64,000 bases of DNA from Saccharofermentans sp. (lineage in GTDB: Bacteria; Bacillota; Clostridia; Saccharofermentanales; Saccharofermentanaceae): the NCBI GenBank assembly GCA_016292135.1, contig JAEFAZ010000001.1, positions 460,246-524,245 on the forward strand, in the 5' to 3' direction. The translations under genes and the position numbers were made by a program. Under the pieces are notes generated by a model. That model was not told where the DNA came from. It saw only the letters and a program-made list of their open reading frames with translations, and made no database searches. This document shows, piece after piece, positions 9,546 to 16,686 of the stretch. The stretch's first letter is position 1. Each line of letters starts with the position of its first letter.

Positions 9546-10340
9546 CTATAAGAAGCAGGTCTTAGCAATCTTATCGATAACCTTAATATCCAGCGGATAA
9601 TCATTTGACTCAAAAGACATAAACAACCTGTCTCCGGGCATTATCCCGCCATCAACATACATGTTAAACCTTCTCGGCTGATCGCCCGTGTAATCTGCTT
9701 TGTCCATCATGCCGAGATGCTCATGATAGATCTCTTTCCTGTCGCTTACCCTGAGGATCGTGAAATCAGGATGAATTATCCCACCCGGCAGTTTAAGCGG
9801 ACATTCGTACTTATATGGGATATTATTCGCCAGAAGGTAGTCGGCGATTATCTTCTCCGACTTTGATCTGACTTCTTCACCTTTCATTGTGGTAAAGCGG
9901 ACCAGCCCGTCTTTTATGCCCTTTGTCTCGAACGGGCGGGCTTGCCATTCTCTGATATAGTCTTCATCCGGGATTACTATCGGCTTTACTCTGTCTTTGC
10001 GTTCCTGACAGAGTTTAGCGTAGATGTCCTCAGCATACTCATTTGGGTATCCTTTAATGATCTTGCCCAGAAAATCTCTTTCTGTCTCGGCACTTTTCAA
10101 AACATTAATCAGATACTGCTTTTGGATCAGCATGTCTATCAGAGCCTGATCATTTACACCCAGTCTCTTTCCGGACAGATCTGTCGTATCATCCACAAGA
10201 TAATAATACGGATTTTTGTTATGTCTGTTTATGCGAATCCTTCCTGAGGGTGCTTTACTCAATTTAAATTTCAACTTTTCGATCATATCCGTCAGATAAA
10301 TGTATCTGCTATTAATTCCAGTAATTGCACTGTTTTTCAT
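9546..10340 (-). CDS. Predicted PD-(D/E)XK-like protein of unknown function
   Basis: 264 residues, ATG preceded by AAGGAGC. The N-terminal half is rich in charged helices (about 15-110), including a segment with NPYYYLVDD. The C-terminal half has RSKSE (about 158-162), a strand with YKYE, a strand ending in HPDFTI and then IYHEHLG. This E...PD...E-x-(H/K) order is what the PD-(D/E)XK nuclease fold shows, and similar uncharacterised proteins are common in Lachnospiraceae, often with W-E-H in the last motif. The catalytic lysine is not obvious, so nuclease activity is only a guess. It has no signal peptide or membrane segment. It is preceded by four evenly spaced inverted repeats (10369-10571). 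Confidence 0.6.
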   Translation of the reverse strand: MKNSAITGINSRYIYLTDMIEKLKFKLSKAPSGRIRINRHNKNPYYYLVDDTTDLSGKRLGVNDQALIDMLIQKQYLINVLKSAETERDFLGKIIKGYPNEYAEDIYAKLCQERKDRVKPIVIPDEDYIREWQARPFETKGIKDGLVRFTTMKGEEVRSKSEKIIADYLLANNIPYKYECPLKLPGGIIHPDFTILRVSDRKEIYHEHLGMMDKADYTGDQPRRFNMYVDGGIMPGDRLFMSFESNDYPLDIKVIDKIAKTCFL

Positions 10341-10368
10341 ATTTGCTCCTTAAATTCATAGTGTGAAA

Positions 10369-10571
10369 TTTCACCAAACAAACTTTTCGGTATGGTTTGG
10401 TGAAAAAAACATCTCTTGAAATTCACCAACCTGATCAAATAATTGCATTTGGTGAAAAAAACACTCATAAATTCAGATAAAATTTCACCAGACTGTCTTT
10501 TATTCATGCTTTAGTGAAATATTCTATGAGAGTTTTTCACCAAAGCTCCTAAACAATTGTGATTGGTGAAA
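10369..10571. repeat. Array of four regularly spaced inverted repeats
   Basis: Four copies of a TTCACCA arm and a TGGTGAA arm occur between comEC and orf264. TCACCA arms start at 10371, 10423, 10485 and 10537. The matching GGTGAA arms start at 10399, 10451, 10513 (AGTGAA, one mismatch) and 10565. Arm-to-arm distance is 28 bases in all four copies, and unit pitch is 52, 62 and 52 bases, close to 5 and 6 helical turns. A looser CACTC-N3-5-ATTCA element follows two of the copies. The loops are not conserved. This is the only content of the 253-base gap apart from the orf264 ribosome binding site. Confidence 0.8.
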
Positions 10572-10593
10572 TCCAAGCACTCTTATATTCATC

Positions 10594-13005
10594 TCATCCG
10601 CTCCCGTCACCCCTTTCATCAACATATTCACTTATCCTGTAGCCGAAAAGCCCGGCATCGACGGTGACAGCGCCGGATAGAGAAGTCTGATATACCCTGC
10701 AGTCTGTTTCTTCCAGTCTTGAAAGGGCTTCAAGCGACGGATGACCATAAGGGTTGTTCAATGCTACTGAAACAACTGCATTCTCCGGCTTAACGGCAGT
10801 CAGAAAAACTGAACCGGTCGAAAAGCGGCTGCCGTGGTGGGCGACTTTCAAGATGTCGATGTCAGGAAGCAAACCCTCACTTTCCAGATATTCTTCCGTT
10901 TCCATGCCTATATCGCCGGTAAAAAGGATTTTTGTGCCGCATGAATCGAGAAGGATCACAGCCGAATCTTCGTTCTCTCCGGACTTTGCAACAGACGGAT
11001 AGATAACATCAAGTCTGCAATTATCAGAAAGCATAAATGCATCACCTGAATTGATCAGAGCAACTTTTTCTGACAGGAATATGCTGCATTCATTAGGACT
11101 CAGCCCCAGACTGTCATGAAGGATCTCTTCTACCTGTTCATCCGGGATGTTGTAGGCTGAATACAGCATTTTAACTCTTCCCTGTTCAACAAGAGACAGG
11201 AGCCCGCCGACATGATCCTTATCCCAGTGGCTCATTATGGCGTAATCAACTGATGAGATATTGTAGTGATCTAACACACATGGCAATGTTTTCAGGCCTT
11301 CATCAGTTACACCGCCATCTATCAACGCTGTCTTCCCACCTGACATTACAAGGGCGCAGTCCCCCTGCCCGACATCGATAAAGACTATCTTTGCAGCACC
11401 ATACTTGACCTGATCTGCGGCATAGAATCCGACAGAAGCACAAAGGACCAGACTTGAGAATTTAAACAGGATCCTTTTGAGCATGCATTGGGGGATCATG
11501 CATAGAACGGCAAAGACAACAGTGGCTGTTATCAGATATCCGGGCCGGCATGATATCCCCGCAGATGAATACGAAAGATCCGATGCTCTGTCGATAAAAA
11601 GACTGAACAGTGTGACCATGAAAGACAAAGCAGAACTTGAGATGCCGCTGTTTCCTGCGATAAAGCTGACAATCCCACCGGCTAAGCATAGAGGTGCAAA
11701 CGATGCACATATAAAAGTCACCATGAAAGATGCGATTATATTGATAAGCATCATGACCGGGCCCAGCCTTATCTCCACGCTGTCTGAAAACAGACAGTTG
11801 ATCAACCTGCAGCCTATGCAGACAGCGAAGACAGTCACTATCTTTGAGATCCTCATCTCCAATTTGTGTCCGTTCATTTTCTTGAAGCCGGTCCGCTTTA
11901 AAAGGTTTACGGTCCCAGTTGTCAGAAAATCCCTTATAACAGGCACAATAAACCTAATAGCCAAAGACGCGGCATAACTCATGAGAAAACCCTGAGATAC
12001 AACACAGTAGGGATCTGAGAGAATCAGCAGGATCGCAGCTAAGCTCATCGAAGACAAGGGGTCCCTGCCGAAAAAGCTCCCTATGTTCATTAGAGCGGCT
12101 CTTGTCACGGATTCTGTCCAGGAAGTCAGGAATCCTATCGCGATACAGAAGACTATGTATATCGTACCTGTTATCTTGCGTTTACGGATCCCGGCAAGAC
12201 TGAACAGATATGGAAGGATAATAAGAAATCCCGAGAAATGTGTTCCGGATACGGCCGCAAGATGATTCAGACCTGTCAGCATAAACTTCCGGGACATTTC
12301 ATCTGACAGGAGGCTCCTGTCCCCGAACAGAAGTGCGGCCGTTAATGCGGCTGTATCGCTGTCCATATCAGATAAGACTGCCCTGATGAAAGAAAACCTT
12401 TTATCTTCAATAAAACGCGAAAGCCCCGAAAAGATCATCCCGGGTGACAAAAGGTCAACTCTTTCAGCATTTACCGACCTTGTGATCCCCCTTCGTTCCA
12501 GATAAGCTCTGTAATCGAACTCACCCTGATTTGTAGCCCTTGAAGGGATGTTCATGTCCCCTTCTATCGCTATCACATCAGATGGATAACAGGAGATCGA
12601 ATCAGCCGGCAGGACTGAAGCGATCCTGACGCCATCCTCCGTCTCGCCGATTATCCTCCTTTTCCCATCGAGTCTTAGACCTGATGAAATGACTGTTACC
12701 GTAAATCTGCCCGGACCTGTCGGAGCAGACTGACTGTTCAGGGCATTTGAAAGGACCGGGATAGCTATCAGAACGGAAATTACAAGCGAAAAGCTAATTG
12801 CAGCAGCCGCATCACGGCATCTCAAACTGAAGGATATCACTGCAAGGATCAAGATCAGGATGAGTACAACAAAGCCGAAAACATAAAAACCGCTGCAGAA
12901 AAGGAGCTGCGGCAGGAAGATCAGGAAGGCCGCGAGCAATGCAGGCGTCTTCCCTGCTTTGTTCATCAGATTAATCAATGCAGTACGTGTCATACTTGGG
13001 TTCAT
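10594..13005 (-). CDS. comEC: ComEC/Rec2 family DNA uptake channel protein
   Basis: 803 residues. The N-terminal third has membrane helices and a soluble OB-like segment. The central part (about 220-520) is the polytopic Competence domain with NHLAAVSGTHFS. The C-terminal part (about 540-790) is a metallo-beta-lactamase-like domain with FIDVGQGDCAL, SHWDKDHVGG (the metal-binding HxxxDH), FTGDIG and KVAHHGS. ComEC forms the channel that brings single-stranded DNA across the membrane in natural transformation, and the hydrolase-like domain is thought to degrade the other strand. All metal ligands appear intact. No strong ribosome binding site is seen before the ATG at 13005, and a second ATG follows at 12993. 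It is divergent from engB. Confidence 0.92.
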   Translation of the reverse strand: MNPSMTRTALINLMNKAGKTPALLAAFLIFLPQLLFCSGFYVFGFVVLILILILAVISFSLRCRDAAAAISFSLVISVLIAIPVLSNALNSQSAPTGPGRFTVTVISSGLRLDGKRRIIGETEDGVRIASVLPADSISCYPSDVIAIEGDMNIPSRATNQGEFDYRAYLERRGITRSVNAERVDLLSPGMIFSGLSRFIEDKRFSFIRAVLSDMDSDTAALTAALLFGDRSLLSDEMSRKFMLTGLNHLAAVSGTHFSGFLIILPYLFSLAGIRKRKITGTIYIVFCIAIGFLTSWTESVTRAALMNIGSFFGRDPLSSMSLAAILLILSDPYCVVSQGFLMSYAASLAIRFIVPVIRDFLTTGTVNLLKRTGFKKMNGHKLEMRISKIVTVFAVCIGCRLINCLFSDSVEIRLGPVMMLINIIASFMVTFICASFAPLCLAGGIVSFIAGNSGISSSALSFMVTLFSLFIDRASDLSYSSAGISCRPGYLITATVVFAVLCMIPQCMLKRILFKFSSLVLCASVGFYAADQVKYGAAKIVFIDVGQGDCALVMSGGKTALIDGGVTDEGLKTLPCVLDHYNISSVDYAIMSHWDKDHVGGLLSLVEQGRVKMLYSAYNIPDEQVEEILHDSLGLSPNECSIFLSEKVALINSGDAFMLSDNCRLDVIYPSVAKSGENEDSAVILLDSCGTKILFTGDIGMETEEYLESEGLLPDIDILKVAHHGSRFSTGSVFLTAVKPENAVVSVALNNPYGHPSLEALSRLEETDCRVYQTSLSGAVTVDAGLFGYRISEYVDERGDGSG

Positions 13006-13133
13006 ACAACATATGAGCCTGTAAAGCGCGTAAAATCATCTCACATCGTCTTACAAATACTGCGAAAACCTGCAAAAACCACTATAAAAATCCAGCGATT
13101 TACGAGATTTTGTCGTTTTTGTCTTGTGCGTTA

Positions 13134-13142
13134 TGGTAAAAT
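13134..13142 (+). promoter_or_regulatory. Extended -10 promoter of engB (leaderless transcript predicted)
   Basis: TGG-TAAAAT (TG at 13134-13135, hexamer 13137-13142) ends 7 bases before the ATG at 13150. Transcription would therefore start at or next to the start codon. No Shine-Dalgarno sequence precedes that ATG. Confidence 0.5.
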
Positions 13143-13149
13143 CTTCGGC

Positions 13150-13752
13150 ATGGGAAACATAAATTTTCGAAAGACCACATTCCTTAAAGCTGCGGCGACC
13201 ATCAAGCAGTGTCCTTCACAGGAACTGCCTGAGATCGTTCTTTGCGGCAGGTCTAACGTGGGGAAATCTTCCCTTGTCAACGCTTTGGCTGACAACAGCA
13301 AGCTTGCAAGGACGTCTTCATCGCCCGGAAAGACCAGGCAGGTCGTGTATTTCGAAGTAGATAAGAGCCTTCTCATAGCAGATCTTCCGGGTTACGGCTA
13401 TGCCAAGGTATCAAGGGAGAAGTCTGAGGCCTTCTCTTCCCTTTGTGACGATTATTTCACCTCAGGACGCAAGATCTCCCTGGCTTTGATCCTGCTGGAT
13501 ATCAGAAGAGAGCCTTCCGACAAGGATATCATGATGTTAGATTACCTCAACAGCACCGATATCCCTTATTTCATCGTATTTACCAAGTGTGACAAGATGA
13601 GCCGCTCCCAGTGCCTAACAAGACAAAGGCAGCTCGCCGATATGTTCAGATTCTCTCCCGATGCCCAAGTCTATGCTGTTTCATCCGACAAAAAGCTTGG
13701 AATTACTGAGCTTGCGGACGGTATCGCCGATTTTATCGGGAGCCTTTCATAA
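13150..13752 (+). CDS. engB: Ribosome biogenesis GTP-binding protein EngB/YsxC
   Basis: 200 residues from the ATG at 13150. The frame also contains an ATG at 13126, but that codon lies upstream of the predicted -10 and would add eight residues not usual for the family. All GTPase motifs are visible: G1 GRSNVGKSS, G2 within PGKTRQ, G3 DLPGYG, G4 TKCDK and a G5-like VSS. EngB/YsxC is a TRAFAC-class GTPase needed for assembly of the 50S ribosomal subunit. It is often found next to lon or hemA, but here it is divergent from comEC and upstream of two PRPP synthetase genes, with a terminator between. No Shine-Dalgarno site is present, so it may be translated from a leaderless mRNA. Confidence 0.93.
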   Translation: MGNINFRKTTFLKAAATIKQCPSQELPEIVLCGRSNVGKSSLVNALADNSKLARTSSSPGKTRQVVYFEVDKSLLIADLPGYGYAKVSREKSEAFSSLCDDYFTSGRKISLALILLDIRREPSDKDIMMLDYLNSTDIPYFIVFTKCDKMSRSQCLTRQRQLADMFRFSPDAQVYAVSSDKKLGITELADGIADFIGSLS

Positions 13753-13790
13753 GATCTTCCGGTCCTGATTTGTTTTTTTGACAAAAATAG

Positions 13791-13814
13791 CCTCGTCTCC
13801 CGGCGGGGTTTTTT
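13791..13814 (+). terminator. Intrinsic terminator of engB
   Basis: A 7-bp stem with two G-T pairs (13791-13797 with 13802-13808) is followed by TTTTTT. It lies 40 bases after the engB stop. Confidence 0.75.
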
Positions 13815-13838
13815 ATGCTAATTTTTTATTTCTTCTTA

Positions 13839-13867
13839 TTGATAAAAAACAAGATTATAGTGATACT
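13839..13867 (+). promoter_or_regulatory. Promoter of the prs operon
   Basis: TTGATA (13839-13844) and GATACT (13862-13867) with 17-base spacing, followed by a GGAGG ribosome binding site and the ATG at 13896. Confidence 0.6.
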
Positions 13868-13895
13868 ATTTATGAATTGATCTATCGGAGGTCTT

Positions 13896-15113
13896 ATGTC
13901 AGACTTAATCGACTCATCCGCGAAAAAAAGCAGCCTTGCTTTGGAGCCTTTCGGACCGATTGGCATAATCGGTCACACCGCAAACAAGGATTTTGTAAAC
14001 AAAGTCAATTCCGTTTTATCCGAAAAAAGGGCGAACAGAGTCGAAAAGAACGCCCACCCCTATGTACACTCCCCGGGATATGCCCGAAAAGACTATATAT
14101 TCGAATCTGAGCTCGTCCGTTTCCAGACCGGCGAGGGCAAATTCGTCATGGGCGAGAGCAGCCGCGGACATGATATATTCATCATTACCGATGTCATTTC
14201 CCATAATCTGAAGTTTGACCTGGTGGTAGGCGACCACACGATCAGCCCCGACGATCACTACCGTGACCTTATCAGGATGGTATCCTGCTGCATGGGCAAG
14301 GCCAGAAGGGTCAATGTCATCATGCCTTTCGTTTATGAGGGCCGCCGCGAAAAACTCGATTCACACAGAGAATCCTACGACTGCGCAGAGATGCTCCAGT
14401 CCCTTTATAATCTTGGCGTATCCAAGCTCATAATGTTCGACCCTCACGATGCCAGGATCGCTAACGCCGTTCCCCTTATGGATATCGAGATGCCTCAGTG
14501 CAGGTTCAAGATAATATCGACACTCCTCGAAAGGTTCGGATCGGTCAAGCTCGACAGCGAATCGACCGTAGTCGTAAGCCCTGACGAGACAGGTGCGGCC
14601 CGTGCTATACAGTATGCTTCCGTACTGAATCTGCCCCTTAACATCTTCTACCGTGTCCGTGATTATTCCGAATCACCTTCCGGTTCCCCCGTCAAGACAT
14701 TCAACTTCCTGGGAGATGATGTTACCGGCAAGGACGTGCTCCTCATCGACGACATGATCAACTCGGGTGAGACTATGTACAGAACGGCTAAACAGCTTCA
14801 CGAGCTCGGTGCTAAGGATATATACTGCCTTGCTCCCTTCGGTCTATTCACGGACGGGCTTAAGCTTTTCGACGAGCTTTATAACAAAGAGATCATCAAG
14901 GGAGTCTTGTGCTCCAACCTGATATACAGATCCGAGGAACTGCTCAGCAGACCCTGGTATGTTGACGTTGACATGGTACCTTATGTTGCAAGGATCATCG
15001 ATGCGATCAACATGGATGAATCGGTGTACGACCTGATCAATTCCACCAACAGGATCGAAGAGATGACAAAACAGATCAGATTAGGTGAAATTTTCGATTT
15101 ATTTAATGAATAG
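13896..15113 (+). CDS. Ribose-phosphate pyrophosphokinase paralog 1 (altered catalytic loop)
   Basis: 405 residues with a clear GGAGG site. Family knowledge: PRPP synthetase makes phosphoribosyl pyrophosphate from ribose 5-phosphate and ATP. Landmarks: EGRREKLDSHRES (ATP-binding region), FDPHD (the metal/ATP-binding His segment), VVVSPDE, and the PRPP loop LLIDDMINSGET. The protein is longer than the usual 315 residues because of an N-terminal region and insertions, as in other Clostridia. In the flexible catalytic loop it reads YRVRDY where the next gene reads YKRRDY, so the key lysine of the KRR motif is replaced by arginine. It may be a weak enzyme or a regulatory partner of the second paralog, comparable to PRPP synthetase-associated proteins. 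That role is inference. Confidence 0.88.
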   Translation: MSDLIDSSAKKSSLALEPFGPIGIIGHTANKDFVNKVNSVLSEKRANRVEKNAHPYVHSPGYARKDYIFESELVRFQTGEGKFVMGESSRGHDIFIITDVISHNLKFDLVVGDHTISPDDHYRDLIRMVSCCMGKARRVNVIMPFVYEGRREKLDSHRESYDCAEMLQSLYNLGVSKLIMFDPHDARIANAVPLMDIEMPQCRFKIISTLLERFGSVKLDSESTVVVSPDETGAARAIQYASVLNLPLNIFYRVRDYSESPSGSPVKTFNFLGDDVTGKDVLLIDDMINSGETMYRTAKQLHELGAKDIYCLAPFGLFTDGLKLFDELYNKEIIKGVLCSNLIYRSEELLSRPWYVDVDMVPYVARIIDAINMDESVYDLINSTNRIEEMTKQIRLGEIFDLFNE

Positions 15114-15167
15114 TATGAGATGATATAAAAGTAGACTACTTAGTATCTATGAAAGGCAGGCTAACAA

Positions 15168-16373
15168 ATGACATCAGCAGCAGACGAGAAATCCTATTCA
15201 AGGTATAACCAGTACGGCGAGAACCCCATGGCTCCGGTCGGACCCATAGGTCTTGTCCCCCTCGTAGGTTCCGGTGAGTTCACGGAGAAGGTTAACTACT
15301 ACCTTAACAAACGAAGATCCGAGTATCTGCAGGAAGAGATCGTCTCCTCCTACCCCGGCTTCTACCGTGAAGACTACCGCATCGATGTTGATAACACGAG
15401 ATTCTCTTCAGGTGAAGGCAAAGCCGTCATCAAGAACACCGTAAGAGGCCATGACCTTTACATCATAAGCGATGTCATGAACTGTTCCTGCACTTATAAG
15501 ATGTTCGGTCAGGACAACAGGATGAGCCCCGATGACCACTATCAGGACCTGAAGCGTGTCATCCTCGCCTGCTCCGGCAAATCCCGAAGGATCAATGTCA
15601 TCATGCCTTTCCTTTACGAAAGCCGCCAGCACAAGAGAAACTCCAGAGAATCTCTCGACTGCGCTTTCGCACTCGAGGAACTCTATAACTTAGGCGTTGC
15701 CAACATCATCACATTCGACGCACACGATGAGCGAGTTGCTAACGCTATTCCTCTCGCAGGCTTCGAGAGCATCCCGCCCACGTACCAGATCATCAAGGAA
15801 ATGTACCGTCAGATCCCTGACCTCTCATTCTCCAAGGGCAAGTTCATGATCATATCCCCTGATGAAGGCGGTATCCCCCGCGCAATGTACTTTGCATCGA
15901 TCCTGGGTGTCCCTCTCGGAACATTCTATAAGAGAAGAGACTATACGACGATCGTCAACGGCCGCAACCCCATCATCGCTCACGAATTCCTCGGCGATTC
16001 CGTTGAAGGCCAGGATATCCTTATCGTAGACGACATGATCTCATCCGGTGATTCCATCCTGGATATCGCAAGAGACATGAAGAAGCGCGGTGCCAAGCAC
16101 GTATTCTGTGCCGTAACCTTCGGTCTGTTCACTGAAGGCATCGAAAAGTTCGACAGGGCTTATGAGGAAGGCATCATCAGCAAGGTCTTCGCTACCAACG
16201 CTATCTACAGAAGACCCGAGCTCCTCGCAGCTCCCTGGTATGCGGATGTCAATATGTGCAAGTTCGTAGCACTCCTGATCGACGCCATCAACCATGACGC
16301 ATCCCTGTCTGCTCTCGTCAATCCTACCGAGAAAATCCAGAAACTCCTTAGAGAAAGAGGAGATCTGGCCTGA
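15168..16373 (+). CDS. prs: Ribose-phosphate pyrophosphokinase paralog 2
   Basis: 401 residues, 54 bases after paralog 1 and preceded by AAAGGCAGG. It has the 400-residue architecture of clostridial PRPP synthetases: SPDDHYQDL, MPFLYESRQHKRNSRES, FDAHDE, ISPDEGG, the catalytic loop FYKRRDY with Lys and Arg intact, and the PRPP loop LIVDDMISSGDS. It is the better candidate for the working enzyme that feeds purine, pyrimidine, histidine and NAD synthesis; apt elsewhere in the window uses its product. The one-base overlap of its TGA with the ATG of the next gene indicates translational coupling with the small membrane protein. Confidence 0.92.
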   Translation: MTSAADEKSYSRYNQYGENPMAPVGPIGLVPLVGSGEFTEKVNYYLNKRRSEYLQEEIVSSYPGFYREDYRIDVDNTRFSSGEGKAVIKNTVRGHDLYIISDVMNCSCTYKMFGQDNRMSPDDHYQDLKRVILACSGKSRRINVIMPFLYESRQHKRNSRESLDCAFALEELYNLGVANIITFDAHDERVANAIPLAGFESIPPTYQIIKEMYRQIPDLSFSKGKFMIISPDEGGIPRAMYFASILGVPLGTFYKRRDYTTIVNGRNPIIAHEFLGDSVEGQDILIVDDMISSGDSILDIARDMKKRGAKHVFCAVTFGLFTEGIEKFDRAYEEGIISKVFATNAIYRRPELLAAPWYADVNMCKFVALLIDAINHDASLSALVNPTEKIQKLLRERGDLA

Positions 16374-16681
16374 TGGCAAACAAGAGCAAAGGACGAAAGA
16401 CAGCATCCAAGAAGAGACCATCTTCTGCTTCTTCGCGCTCACACAAGAAAGCGAATGTCGGTTTCGGTGACTATCTGCACCATTTTATCCACTCGAAAGC
16501 TTTCGTTCCGGTAACATCCATTGTCGTTATCGCTCTGATCATAGGGCTGGACTTCCTGTTCTCCCTTAATGACTACACCAAGTTCTTCACGATCCTGGGA
16601 GTTGAGCTCCTTATCGCGCTCATCTGCTGGATCGTTGCCATGCTCATACTGTTCGGCAAGCGTAAGAACAGCGAAGGCTGA
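16373..16681 (+). CDS. Small basic membrane protein, function unknown
   Basis: 102 residues. The ATG shares its first base with the prs stop codon. The first 30 residues are strongly basic and rich in Ser and Lys. Two hydrophobic helices follow (about 45-65 and 70-93), and the C terminus is short and basic. I do not recognise a family. Coupling to prs and the 5-base gap to rqcH place it in the same transcript. Confidence 0.7.
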   Translation: MANKSKGRKTASKKRPSSASSRSHKKANVGFGDYLHHFIHSKAFVPVTSIVVIALIIGLDFLFSLNDYTKFFTILGVELLIALICWIVAMLILFGKRKNSEG

Positions 16682-16686
16682 TCAAC

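Noticed and set aside
10369..10571. CRISPR array
   Set aside because: Repeat arms are only 7-10 bases, come as inverted pairs and the intervals are uneven; no cas gene is present.
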